A DNA stretch of 46,870 nt from NCBI GenBank assembly GCA_050744245.1, contig JBOGGX010000018.1:1-46870 (forward strand), in the 5' to 3' direction. Both the position numbers and the translations under genes were made by a program. Each line of letters begins with the position of its first letter. Position 1 is the stretch's first letter. The notes under the pieces were generated by a model. That model ran no database searches and had not been told where the DNA came from. It worked only from the letters and a program-made list of their open reading frames with translations. Source of the stretch: JBOGGX01 sp050744245. GTDB lineage: Bacteria > Actinomycetota > Acidimicrobiia > Acidimicrobiales > JBOGGX01. Below are positions 1 to 6,666 of this stretch, in pieces.

Positions 1-124
1 CCGTCTTGCCACCCCGACCCAACATCTCCGCCGCCGCCCCCGCCACCACCCGACGCTGCACCTCGTTCACATGCGGCATCACCACGTCGAAGAAACGCGC
101 GAGCGACGCCGGCGTGACCTCCAC
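1..124 (-). CDS. ISAzo13-like transposase, N-terminal fragment cut by the window edge
   Basis: Reading leftward from a GTG at 124 gives about 41 codons that run off the window. The translation contains ARFFDVVMPHVNE, then QRRVVAGAAAEMLGRGG, which resembles the N-terminal region of ISAzo13-family DDE transposases (a helical segment with a QRR...GAxA..LGxGG pattern). An in-frame TAG lies five codons upstream of the GTG, so the start is constrained. The catalytic domain lies outside the window. Its 5' end sits about 35 bases from the point where the neighbouring nuclease gene loses its N-terminus, suggesting that insertion of the element broke that gene. Family assignment is by pattern memory only; another DDE family is possible. 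Confidence 0.5.
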   Translation of the reverse strand, partial: MEVTPASLARFFDVVMPHVNEVQRRVVAGAAAEMLGRGGKT

Positions 125-157
125 ACCCCCACGATACTACGCGCGTACTAACTTGGC

Positions 158-799
158 GTGGACCCTAACTTGTCGGGGACCATCTCAGACATGCTGACCG
201 TCTCGCTCGCAAAACACTCGCGGACACTCGCCCAGAACCGCTTTCACAACGGCCATCCCGATCTGATCGTGCAGGGCAAGTACCCCGGCGACTCGGTGAA
301 GGCAGGCGAGCACGGCGTCGAGATCAAGTCGACCACGAAGAAGGGCGGCGCGGCAGACACGCACGGTGCGCGGAAGCAGTGGATGTGCGCTTGCGTCTAC
401 CAGGTCGACAAGACCACTGAACCGGCGGTTGACCGCGCGCCGCTCAAGTTCACCGAGATCTATCTCGCGGAGGGCGACCCAGAGGACTTTCGCAAGAACC
501 CGCGCGGCGAGCTGGGAACGAGAACTGCAACCCTCGACCGGTACGGGCTGCAGAAGCTACGAGAGCAATGGATCTACTTGGATCCGCCCCCGGTCACACC
601 TCGAGGTCACGGAGCGCGGGGATGGCCTCGTCAGCGATCTTCACGTAGTGCGGGTCGAGCTCCACGCCAACGCTGCGGTACCCGACCGCCTCCGCTGCCG
701 CGAGAGCGGAGCCCGACCCGGCGAACGGGTCGAGGACGATTCCCTCGCCGAGAGGCAGGATGGCACGGACGACTTGGCGGAGGAAGGCCTGTGGCTTGA
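158..799 (+). CDS. PD-(D/E)XK-type restriction endonuclease homologue, copy 1, N-terminally truncated
   Basis: The conserved part is residues 1 to about 143. It contains NRFHNGHPDL, then GVEIKSTTK about 30 residues later, a D-x(n)-ExK arrangement typical of PD-(D/E)XK nucleases. It aligns collinearly with the protein at 1813-2964 (NRYHNGYPDL, GLEVKASR, and a final WIYLDP against WVDPEYD). The homology starts at residue 2, opposite the middle of the longer homologue, so roughly 100 or more N-terminal residues are missing. A TAA at 149-151 blocks upstream extension. After about position 588 the frame runs antisense over the end of the methyltransferase gene and is probably not native, so the C-terminal winged-helix-like region of copy 2 is also missing. 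It is likely a non-functional remnant next to a mobile-element end. Confidence 0.6.
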   Translation: MDPNLSGTISDMLTVSLAKHSRTLAQNRFHNGHPDLIVQGKYPGDSVKAGEHGVEIKSTTKKGGAADTHGARKQWMCACVYQVDKTTEPAVDRAPLKFTEIYLAEGDPEDFRKNPRGELGTRTATLDRYGLQKLREQWIYLDPPPVTPRGHGARGWPRQRSSRSAGRAPRQRCGTRPPPLPRERSPTRRTGRGRFPRREAGWHGRLGGGRPVA

Positions 800-1607
800 G
801 GCTTGGGTGCTGCGCCAGTTCACGCTCGGCGGCTCGCGTCGGGGCGGACCTGATGACATCGCCGAAGGGCTGGTCTTCTGAAAAACGTCGCAGGCCTCCC
901 GTCTTCCAGACTCGAAGGTTGTCCTGCACCCGCCCTTCGATCGGCTTGCGGAACAACACCCATGGCTCCCACTGAGACCGAGGCATGACCGTCACGTCGG
1001 GGAATTCCTCATGCGCGTTCTTCGGCCGGTCGCCCCCGCGCATCGTCATGACCATGCGAACAACCTCGCCGCGGCGCTCGAAGCCGGCACTGCCGATCGC
1101 GTACGAGACGAGATGAGAGACGAGGGGGTTGGCCGCGACCATGACGTGCGCACCCGGCACGAGAACGGGACGCAGCAGCTCGGCCCACTCCTGAAAGAAG
1201 CGCTGGAGCTGCTGCAGGTCCGCGTTGCTGAGAGTGGTGAACCTCGGAAGCGGCGAGCGCTCATGACCGTCGAACGACGGGGGGATGCGCCACACGCCCC
1301 CCTTGCGTGCCCGCAGCTTCCGCTGCTCGCGAGGGCTGTACTCGACCAGCCCGTATGGCGGATCGGTGATGACCCCATGGATCGAGTTGGCTGGCTGCTC
1401 GGCCAGCCAGTCGAGGCAGTCGGCTTCGTAGAGCTTCGCCTTGCCACAGGTGACGGCAGGCTCGCTCTCCCAGACTTCAGCGGCTGAGCTTGTACTGGCC
1501 ACGCCCCACCCGTTCGAATTGCTTCCCAGGCCCGCAGTTGATGTTGAGGTAGCTCCGGACCGACGACGCCGGAACGTCGCTCCCAAGTCGAGCGGTAACT
1601 GCTGCAC
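594..1607 (-). CDS. Beta-class DNA methyltransferase of a type II restriction-modification system
   Basis: Transfers a methyl group from S-adenosylmethionine to a base in the system's recognition site, probably adenine N6. The catalytic motif DPPY is at residues 82-85 of the open frame and the SAM-binding DPFAGSGS at 293-300. The order (catalytic motif first, SAM motif last, target-recognition region between) defines the beta class. DPPY favours N6-adenine over N4-cytosine, which usually has TSPPY or SPPY. The first 43 residues of the open frame overlap the winged-helix frame at 1477-1725 and look non-native. Convincing sequence starts near AEVWESEP at about 1480, where no start codon is visible. 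The enzyme may therefore be the second half of a winged-helix/methyltransferase fusion split by a frameshift. The downstream half appears intact to its stop at 594. Confidence 0.85.
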   Translation of the reverse strand: MQQLPLDLGATFRRRRSGATSTSTAGLGSNSNGWGVASTSSAAEVWESEPAVTCGKAKLYEADCLDWLAEQPANSIHGVITDPPYGLVEYSPREQRKLRARKGGVWRIPPSFDGHERSPLPRFTTLSNADLQQLQRFFQEWAELLRPVLVPGAHVMVAANPLVSHLVSYAIGSAGFERRGEVVRMVMTMRGGDRPKNAHEEFPDVTVMPRSQWEPWVLFRKPIEGRVQDNLRVWKTGGLRRFSEDQPFGDVIRSAPTRAAERELAQHPSLKPQAFLRQVVRAILPLGEGIVLDPFAGSGSALAAAEAVGYRSVGVELDPHYVKIADEAIPALRDLEV

Positions 1608-1725
1608 GAATCTCGTCCACGTTCATCGGACGGCCGGCTCCGCGCAGCGTGGTCAGGATCGCATCTCGGACCTCGCCGGGTCGCCGGCGTTGTGTTGAAG
1701 GGGAAGAGGTCATGGTCGCAATCAT
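1477..1725 (-). CDS. Winged-helix domain protein, probably the N-terminal domain of the methyltransferase
   Basis: An 82-residue product in a different frame from the methyltransferase. It has the features RRRPGEVRDAILTTLRG, PMNVDEIRAAV, SSVRSYLN and a closing FERVGRGQYKL, the pattern of a winged-helix domain whose wing ends at the last strand. It stops exactly where convincing methyltransferase sequence begins in another frame. From memory, related actinobacterial enzymes carry this module fused in front of the methyltransferase. The start is ATG 1725 or ATG 1713 (MTSSPST); no clear ribosome-binding site separates them. A perfect 14-bp palindrome touches the upstream start, so the domain may bind there and repress its own transcription, as known for some other restriction-modification methyltransferases with helix-turn-helix extensions. 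Whether the split is real or an assembly indel cannot be told. Confidence 0.65.
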   Translation of the reverse strand: MIATMTSSPSTQRRRPGEVRDAILTTLRGAGRPMNVDEIRAAVTARLGSDVPASSVRSYLNINCGPGKQFERVGRGQYKLSR

Positions 1726-1726
1726 A

Positions 1727-1740
1727 GACGTCTAGACGTC
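1727..1740. promoter_or_regulatory. 14-bp perfect palindrome at the start of the winged-helix/methyltransferase gene
   Basis: The sequence GACGTCTAGACGTC is its own reverse complement and consists of two GACGTC palindromes around TA. It lies one base upstream of the ATG at 1725. Position and symmetry suggest an operator for autoregulation by the winged-helix domain or another dimeric repressor. Confidence 0.5.
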
Positions 1741-1812
1741 GAATGGGACGCATCCCCTTCGCCGAACCCACCCGTCGACTCGATCATGCACGGGGGGTGT
1801 GACAGTGAAAGC

Positions 1813-2964
1813 TCAGGTCGCTTCGACGACTCCCGGCCGTACCCGACGGGCCCTGCCGTCCCGGATCAGCCGCCGAAGGGCGCCGTCGACCCGCCCACGA
1901 AGGGCATCCGCCGGCAAGCGTGCCGGCTCCGCCACGTGCTCCGCGATGTCACGGGCTCGCAGCGGCTCGCCCGCGCCTGCGAGCACGGCGTGCACCAGCT
2001 CGTCGGCCTGCGAGCTGAACGCCCCGAGCAGCGCCGTTCTCAGGCGAGCCTGGTGGGCAGCGTCGTACTCGGGATCGACCCACACCGCGCCGAGACGGAG
2101 CTTCGCTTCGCCGCTCGCACGGATGCTCGCGGTACCGGATCGAATCCGGCCCTCCGCGGCGGGTTGCCACGACCAGTCAGCCTCCTCCAGCTCGGCGATG
2201 AAGACGGCTCGAACGATGGTCGGATCTCGATCATGCAGCGCCTTGGTCATGTCTCGGTCGAGATCGAACTGGACGACGCAGAACCAGCCGGCGCGAGGAC
2301 CGTGGGCTTGCCACGCCGAGTCGTAGCGACTTGCCTTCACTTCAAGGCCACCGCGGTCGCCGTGCTGGACGGCGTCTCCTGGATACGCGCCCCGCGGAAG
2401 CAGATCGGGGTAGCCGTTGTGGTAGCGGTTTCGCACCAGGGCTCGCGAGAAGCGCTCGAAGCGGTCCACGACCGACCGGCTTACGAGGCCGGAGAACCCC
2501 GCGGGATCGAGAAGCTCCTCGAGGCGGTCGTAGCCCATGTCGTGAAGACGCCCGTTGATCTCATGGAGCATCTCGTAGAGATCCTCGATCGTCTGCAACA
2601 CGGCGCGCGCCTGCAGGTTGTATGGCAGCTCCCACGGCAGATCGCGGTCGTCGCGTAGTCCGGCCCGGTCAGCGACGGGCCGTTCCACGTAGCGAGGCAC
2701 GCGGCGATCGTAGGAGAGGCCAAGGCGCGCGGTTGCCTGCCGTTGGGGGCACAGCTCGCGGGAGCTCCGGTAGCGAGCGCTCGTCGGTCGCGTTCCGCGT
2801 GCCGGTGTCGCGCTCCAGGCGGCGCGCCGCTGAGAACCGGATTGAGAACATCCCGGCGTCAAAGGCGGCATACAGTGGCTCGTGCCGGCCAACCGGCCGA
2901 CGACGAAACCGCTGGTCACCGGCCACAAGCGGGCCTCACGGTCAGCGAGCGGTAGCTCCGGCAA
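1813..2964 (-). CDS. PD-(D/E)XK-type restriction endonuclease, copy 2, full length
   Basis: Predicted site-specific nuclease partner of the adjacent methyltransferase. The convincing part begins near GTG 2700 (VPRYVERP) and includes a helical region (LQTIEDLYEMLHEINGRL), the core NRYHNGYPDL followed by GLEVKASR (D-x(n)-ExK), and WVDPEYD. A C-terminal segment with REase-associated winged-helix character (LRARDIAEHV, RLIRDGRARRVRPG) follows. It is homologous along the core to the truncated product at 158-799. The open frame reaches 2964, but the first 80-90 residues are low-complexity and overlap the edge of the tRNA remnant, so the true start is likely further in. It lies on the same strand as the methyltransferase and upstream of it, 87 bases before the 1725 start, compatible with one operon. 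No named REase was recognised. Confidence 0.7.
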   Translation of the reverse strand: MPELPLADREARLWPVTSGFVVGRLAGTSHCMPPLTPGCSQSGSQRRAAWSATPARGTRPTSARYRSSRELCPQRQATARLGLSYDRRVPRYVERPVADRAGLRDDRDLPWELPYNLQARAVLQTIEDLYEMLHEINGRLHDMGYDRLEELLDPAGFSGLVSRSVVDRFERFSRALVRNRYHNGYPDLLPRGAYPGDAVQHGDRGGLEVKASRYDSAWQAHGPRAGWFCVVQFDLDRDMTKALHDRDPTIVRAVFIAELEEADWSWQPAAEGRIRSGTASIRASGEAKLRLGAVWVDPEYDAAHQARLRTALLGAFSSQADELVHAVLAGAGEPLRARDIAEHVAEPARLPADALRGRVDGALRRLIRDGRARRVRPGVVEAT

Positions 2965-2965
2965 T

Positions 2966-3021
2966 GCGCTCGGAGCGAACTACGGATCAGAAGGTTGGGG
3001 GTTCGAGTCCCTCCGAGCGCG
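2966..3021 (+). pseudogene. Degenerate tRNA-Arg (anticodon ACG), probable integration site
   Basis: The anticodon loop CTACGGA (2980-2986), the 3' anticodon strand TCAGA, the T-arm GGGGGTTCGAGTCCCTC and the acceptor strand CGAGCGC (3014-3020) match an actinobacterial tRNA-Arg(ACG). The matching 5' acceptor strand GCGCTCG is at 2966-2972, but most of the D-arm and the 5' anticodon-stem strand are absent. The molecule cannot fold as a tRNA. An integrase pseudogene begins about 130 bases past the 3' end, the usual layout when a tyrosine recombinase uses a tRNA 3' end as attachment site. Confidence 0.6.
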
Positions 3022-3097
3022 CTGACTGTTCTCGCTGGCAGCAAGCTGTTTCGAGTGCGGATCCGCGACATCGCCGGCTGAGGTCATCCCTATTCCG

Positions 3098-3129
3098 TCC
3101 CTATAGCTAAGCTAGCTTAGCTATAGGGA
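3098..3129. repeat. 32-bp perfect palindrome
   Basis: Each 16-base arm reads TCCCTATAGCTAAGCT toward a centre with no spacer; every position pairs. The element is AT-rich within a very GC-rich region and lies between the tRNA remnant and the integrase start at 3149. It could extrude as a cruciform, or serve as an operator for a symmetric DNA-binding protein or as an element-specific recombination or replication site. No function is proven. Confidence 0.9.
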
Positions 3130-3148
3130 TCTGGGCTCTCGCAAAGGG

Positions 3149-4345
3149 ATGGCGCCTTCCGTTCCTGCTGCTCCTCGTCGTCGTGCTGCTCGCGGCTCGG
3201 GCTCGATCCGCGAGCGCTCACCGGGCGGTCTTCGAGGTCCGGGTCGTCGTCGGCAGAGACCCCGCGACAGGCCGCAGCGTGAAGCGATCCTTCACCGTGC
3301 GCGGCGACGCCGAGCACGCCGAGGCGCGGCGACGTGAGCTCGTCGCGGACTACCGGACCGACCTCTCGGTGCTCCACGCGTCGGGCATGACGGTAGGGGA
3401 GCTTCTGACTCGGTGGTTCGCCGCCGGGCATGCGTGGAAGCCGTCGACGAGGATCGTCTACGACTGCGACGTCCGAGCGCTGTGCGCCGACCCGATCGCG
3501 ACGTTGCGGCTGTGCTCGCTTGACCCCAGCGGTGATGCATCGGGCGATCGGATGCTGGCAGGCGACCGGTGTGACCGCAGCGACAGTGTCGAGCCGCACC
3601 AAGACGCCGAGCTCGGCGCTGCGCTGCGCTGGGCGCTCGAGAAGGGCATCCTGCGCGCCCATCCACTGGCCGGCCTGCGCAACTCGCCCCAGCCGCTGCC
3701 GCGTCTACCCCTGCCGATCGACGACGTGAACGCCTGCTTCGGGCTGCGGCCACGCAAGTGGCCGACGCTCGCGGCGAACGGTCGACGCAACGCCTGTTCG
3801 AGGCCGAGCAGACCGAGCTGCTGGTCCTCCTGGCCGCCAACGCCGGCGCACGCCGCGGCGAGCTGGCGGCATTGAAAGTCGGCGACCTCGACGGCCGCGT
3901 GCTGCACATCTGCCACATGATCTCCGGGCCCTCCACGATCACAACCCCGAAGTCTCACCAGTACCGGTCCCTCACCCTCGGACGAGCGACCGTGGAGATG
4001 TGGCGGGCGCACGTCGGGCGCTATCCGGCGCCAGCGAGGGGGAGGGACTGGCTGTTCGCACCCAGCCCGGCGAGGGCCGCCTTCGTGCAACCTCGTGGAC
4101 TGGCGGCCCGGTTCGAGCGGCTCCGGGACTTCGCCGGTGTGCCCGAAGCCGCCCTGCACCGGCTCCGTCCCACCGTGGCAGTGGTGCTGGTCGCCGGGGG
4201 CAAGGTGCTCGCTGCTCAGCACCGTCTCGGGCACCGGGACTTGTCGACCACGCTTCGGCACTACGGGTGGGCGCAGTCACCCGACGACGTCGCCGTCGCC
4301 GACCATCTCGACGCCGTCAACGGCCGTCTCATGAAACCGGTTGGT
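3149..4345 (+). pseudogene. Tyrosine recombinase (phage-type integrase), frameshifted
   Basis: The product would integrate or excise a mobile element at the adjacent tRNA. It must be read through several frames. ATG 3149 starts a GSGSIRERSPG segment. A shift near 3225 leads to FEVRVVVGRDPATGR. A switch near 3510 leads to LTPAVMHRAIGCWQATG and another near 3600 to ALRWALEKGILRAHPL. A last one near 3770 enters the catalytic domain. That domain keeps the catalytic signatures: Arg in AGARRGELAAL, Lys in TPKSHQYRSL, HRLR, LGHRD and the nucleophilic Tyr in LRHYGWA. At least four frame changes make it a pseudogene unless the sequence is error-prone here. The last frame stays open to 4690 but beyond about 4345 it is antisense to another gene. 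Confidence 0.8.
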
Positions 4346-4359
4346 GAGCACGCCGGCGA

Positions 4360-4683
4360 TCAGGTGACCGAGACGACCAGCGCCGGGATGTCCGGAAGCT
4401 CGTTACCAGGCTGGCCGATCGACCGCCGGCCGAGGGCGACCAGCGCGTCGACCTCCGATGGGAAGCGGCCGTGGCAGGCGAGCGCGAGCTCGACCTCGGC
4501 GAGTGACAGGTCCGCGCGAGCAGCCATGAACATTGCAGAGCCGAAGGCGTCGAAGGCGCCGACGACTTCCCACACGTCGAGCGCGGTGCGGGTCACGAAG
4601 GCGCGGCGGCCGCCGATCTCGCCGCGGAACGAGACGCCGGGACACACCTGTCGGCGCCGTGCCTCCGTTATCGAAGGCTCCAC
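4360..4683 (-). CDS. DUF433-like antitoxin-type small protein
   Basis: A 107-residue product with the segments GVSFRGEIGGRRAFV, ALDVWEVVGAF, DLSLAEVELALACHGRFP and EVDALV. This resembles the wHTH-like DUF433 or related antitoxin family, in which a short strand pair precedes a helical 'LSxxEVxxALxYxxxxPxE' motif. Such proteins usually pair with PIN-like DUF5615 toxins, but no such partner is adjacent. It is divergent from the HigB-like toxin remnant at 4739, and the intergenic inverted repeat could serve both promoters. The 3' end abuts the decayed end of the integrase. The family call is from motif memory and is uncertain. Confidence 0.5.
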   Translation of the reverse strand: MEPSITEARRRQVCPGVSFRGEIGGRRAFVTRTALDVWEVVGAFDAFGSAMFMAARADLSLAEVELALACHGRFPSEVDALVALGRRSIGQPGNELPDIPALVVSVT

Positions 4684-4712
4684 CCCTTGACGGTAGCGGA
4701 ACCCAAGCCGGT

Positions 4713-4736
4713 CATGATCGTAGGGATGCGATCATG
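4713..4736. promoter_or_regulatory. Inverted repeat upstream of the HigBA-type module, probable operator
   Basis: Two perfect 8-bp arms, CATGATCG and CGATCATG, are separated by 8 bases and end two bases before the toxin start at 4739. Toxin-antitoxin operons are typically autorepressed through such operators by their HTH antitoxin, and that is the inferred role. Confidence 0.55.
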
Positions 4737-4738
4737 TT

Positions 4739-5061
4739 GTGGTGGCGGAGGTTGAGCTGCACGACGAGGTGGTCCGCTGGCTGCTCGACCTCGACGACAC
4801 CGAATGGGAGCGAACCGTGGTCGTGATCGACCGGCTGGCCAAGTTGGCGCGCAGGCACGAATGCCGTTTTCGCGCAGCCTCGGCGACGGGCTGTTCGAGC
4901 TGCGGTTCACCCTCGGACCCTCGGCCCGGCGCATCACCTACCGCTTCACCCAGGACGGGCGGATCATCCTGCTGACCACGTTCCGCAAGCAACGCAACAA
5001 CGAACGCACCGAGATCGCCCGGGCACGCAGGGCCGCCGAGGCCTGCCGCCGCTACGCGTGA
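4739..5061 (+). pseudogene. HigB/RelE-superfamily (Gp49-like) toxin, frameshifted
   Basis: This would encode an mRNA-interferase-type toxin of about 108 residues. The N-terminal half (VAEVELHDEVVRWLLDLDD, then VVVIDRLAKL) is in the frame of GTG 4739. The C-terminal half (MPFSRSLGDGLFELRF, RRITYRF, RIILLTTFRKQRN, EIARARRAAEACR) is in a second frame ending at 5061. The switch lies between about 4835 and 4862, where the expected link between the helix and the strand region is out of register by one base. The motif order matches Gp49/HigB toxins of the type that precede an XRE antitoxin. The toxin is therefore probably inactive while the antitoxin downstream is intact. A sequencing indel is the alternative. 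Confidence 0.7.
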
Positions 5062-5075
5062 AGGAGACGACGACC

Positions 5076-5396
5076 ATGGCCAACTACTCCCGCTGGGACG
5101 ACATCAAGAAGCGCCGCGGTGAATCCTCGCCTGAAGTGCGGGCCGGGGTCGAGCAGGACCTCGCGCTCGGTCAGCTAATCTACGACCTGCGCACCGGCGC
5201 CGGGCTCAGTCCGCGCGCCCTCGCCGAGCGCATGGGCACCACCCAGTCCGTTGTCTCCCGCCTCGAGGAAGGCGGCGGTGCCAAGAATCGCCTCGATACC
5301 CTCGCCCGCGTCGCCACCGCCCTCGACCGACACCTCATCGTCTCGTTCCCCGAAAAGGTCCCCGCCCGGCTCAAGGACGCCGTACAAGTCGCCTGA
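5076..5396 (+). CDS. XRE-family HTH antitoxin (HigA-like)
   Basis: A 106-residue DNA-binding antitoxin that would neutralise the toxin encoded just upstream and repress the pair. It has an N-terminal helical region (DIKKRRGESSPEV) and a helix-turn-helix (LIYDLRTGAGLSPRALAERM, then TTQSVVSRLEEGG), followed by LDTLARVATALDRHLIVSF, typical of HigA-like antitoxins whose C-terminal strand ends the domain. The start ATG 5076 is chosen because GAAGGAG lies at 5059-5065 with proper spacing; an in-frame GTG at 5058 overlaps the toxin end. The toxin-first order matches HigBA. The inverted repeat at 4713-4736 is the probable operator. Confidence 0.85.
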   Translation: MANYSRWDDIKKRRGESSPEVRAGVEQDLALGQLIYDLRTGAGLSPRALAERMGTTQSVVSRLEEGGGAKNRLDTLARVATALDRHLIVSFPEKVPARLKDAVQVA

Positions 5397-5404
5397 ACCC
5401 GCGC

Positions 5405-5960
5405 GTCCCTGTCCGGGCGGCACGGGTTGCGCATCAGGCAGTGGCACGCTGGGGTGTGGAGCACCATTCTGGGACTTGGGAAGTGTTGTCGATGCTCCCC
5501 GGTCGCGAGGTCGGGTTCGATGAGCAACCTTCAATGTAGGAAGGCGGAGCCCTCCTCGCCGCCTTCTACGAGGTCTCGATAGACGTCACCTCCGCATCAA
5601 CCGCTCGAGCAGGAGGCATGACGCTTCGCCACCTGAACCAGATGGTCGACTGGCACGGAGCCCGGCGCGCACCATGGGATCAATCGAAGGAGTCGCCCGA
5701 TTGCGTCGGCTCGTGGGTCGCTTCGTAGCGGTTATCGAACGCGTCGGCTACGCCGACCTTCGGACTTGCGTTGTCCACGGCGACCCCACCACGTTCAACG
5801 TGCTTGCTGGCGGCGATCCACCGCGCCCGAGCGGGCTCATCGACTTCGAGTTGGCCGATGTCGAGGCCCCTGTGGCCGATGTCGCGTTCTGCCTCTGGAG
5901 GTCGGGACGTCCGGCGCAGGACGAGCAGGAGCTCTACCTCGCCAAGGTCCGAGGCTTCCT
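5405..5960 (+). pseudogene. Aminoglycoside-phosphotransferase-family kinase, decayed
   Basis: Remnant of an APH/choline-kinase-fold phosphotransferase. From about 5405 the frame reads VPVRAARVAHQAVARWGVE and WEVLSMLPGREVGFDEQPSM, then hits TAG 5537-5539 and continues with EGGALLAAFYEVS. A later frameshift leads into the frame starting at 5674, which carries the catalytic signature VVHGDPTTFNVL followed by SGLIDFELAD (the HGDxxxxN...DFE pattern of the family) and VADVAFCLWRSG. Similarity ends near 5960, where the reading collides with the truncated 3' end of a dehydrogenase gene on the other strand. An internal stop, a frameshift and a missing C-terminus make it a pseudogene. The substrate is unknown. 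Confidence 0.65.
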
Positions 5961-6573
5961 GCGGGTCGACACCGCTTCGGGCTCGGCGCCGGCCAGCGTG
6001 CGCAAGATGTGCAGGACGTAGTACCCGACGTCCATCCCCGCCCCGCCGGCCAGGGCCAGGCCGTAGCGAATGTCGCCCTTGCGCAGCAGCGGGACGTTCA
6101 TCGTCGTCTCGATGTGGCTGATGTCGCCGAGTTCGCCCGACCCGATGATCTCCAGCAGCCGGGCGACCAGCGGGTGGTAGCGGCAGTGAAAGCCCGCCAT
6201 CACGACGACTTGGCCACGAGCGGCGCCGGCGCGGTGGGCGGCGATCACCGACTCGGCCTCCGCCGCGTTGGCGGTGAACGGCTTCTCGCACAGCACGTGC
6301 TTGCCGGCCTCGATGGCCCGGATCGTCCAGGGCGCCGTGGAGGCCGTTGGGCAGCGGAATGTAGACGGCGTCGATGTCGGGGTCGGCGAGAAGGTCGTCG
6401 TAGGAGGCGTGGACCCGCCCGATCCCGTGCTTCGACGCGAACGCCTCGGCTCGCCGCCGATCCCTCGCCGCCACCGCCACCACGCTCGCCTCCGGCACCT
6501 CCCGTGCCGGCTGGACGAGCGCCGGCGGCGTGATGCGGGCCGCCCCCAGAACGCCGAACCGCACTCCCGTCAC
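5955..6573 (-). pseudogene. Gfo/Idh/MocA-family NAD(P)-dependent dehydrogenase, frameshifted and truncated
   Basis: The N-terminal Rossmann part starts at GTG 6573 with a GGGAGG just upstream and reads VRFGVLGAARITPPAL, VVAVAARDRRRAEAFA, VHASYDDLLADPDIDAVYI and PLPNGLH. Near 6340 the frame changes, and the continuation is VLCEKPFTANAAEAE (the EKP catalytic-lysine motif), FHCRYHPLVARLLEI and AGGAGMDVGYYVLHILRTL. Those are standard landmarks of sugar- or myo-inositol-dehydrogenase-like oxidoreductases. About 100 C-terminal residues are missing. The gene ends at a junction near 5960 with the phosphotransferase remnant. Frameshift plus truncation indicate a pseudogene. Confidence 0.75.
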
Positions 6574-6666
6574 CTCCCGCTTCTACTACGGCAGCCCGGT
6601 GGTGGTGCCAGTACCACCTCCGACAGGCCTGCCGCCAACCTTCCCTTGCGCCCCGCGGGCGCGGTA

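Noticed and set aside
6268..6666. 5' extension of the first FtsX reading frame
   Set aside because: Antisense to the dehydrogenase pseudogene; the first membrane helix fits a start at 6667.
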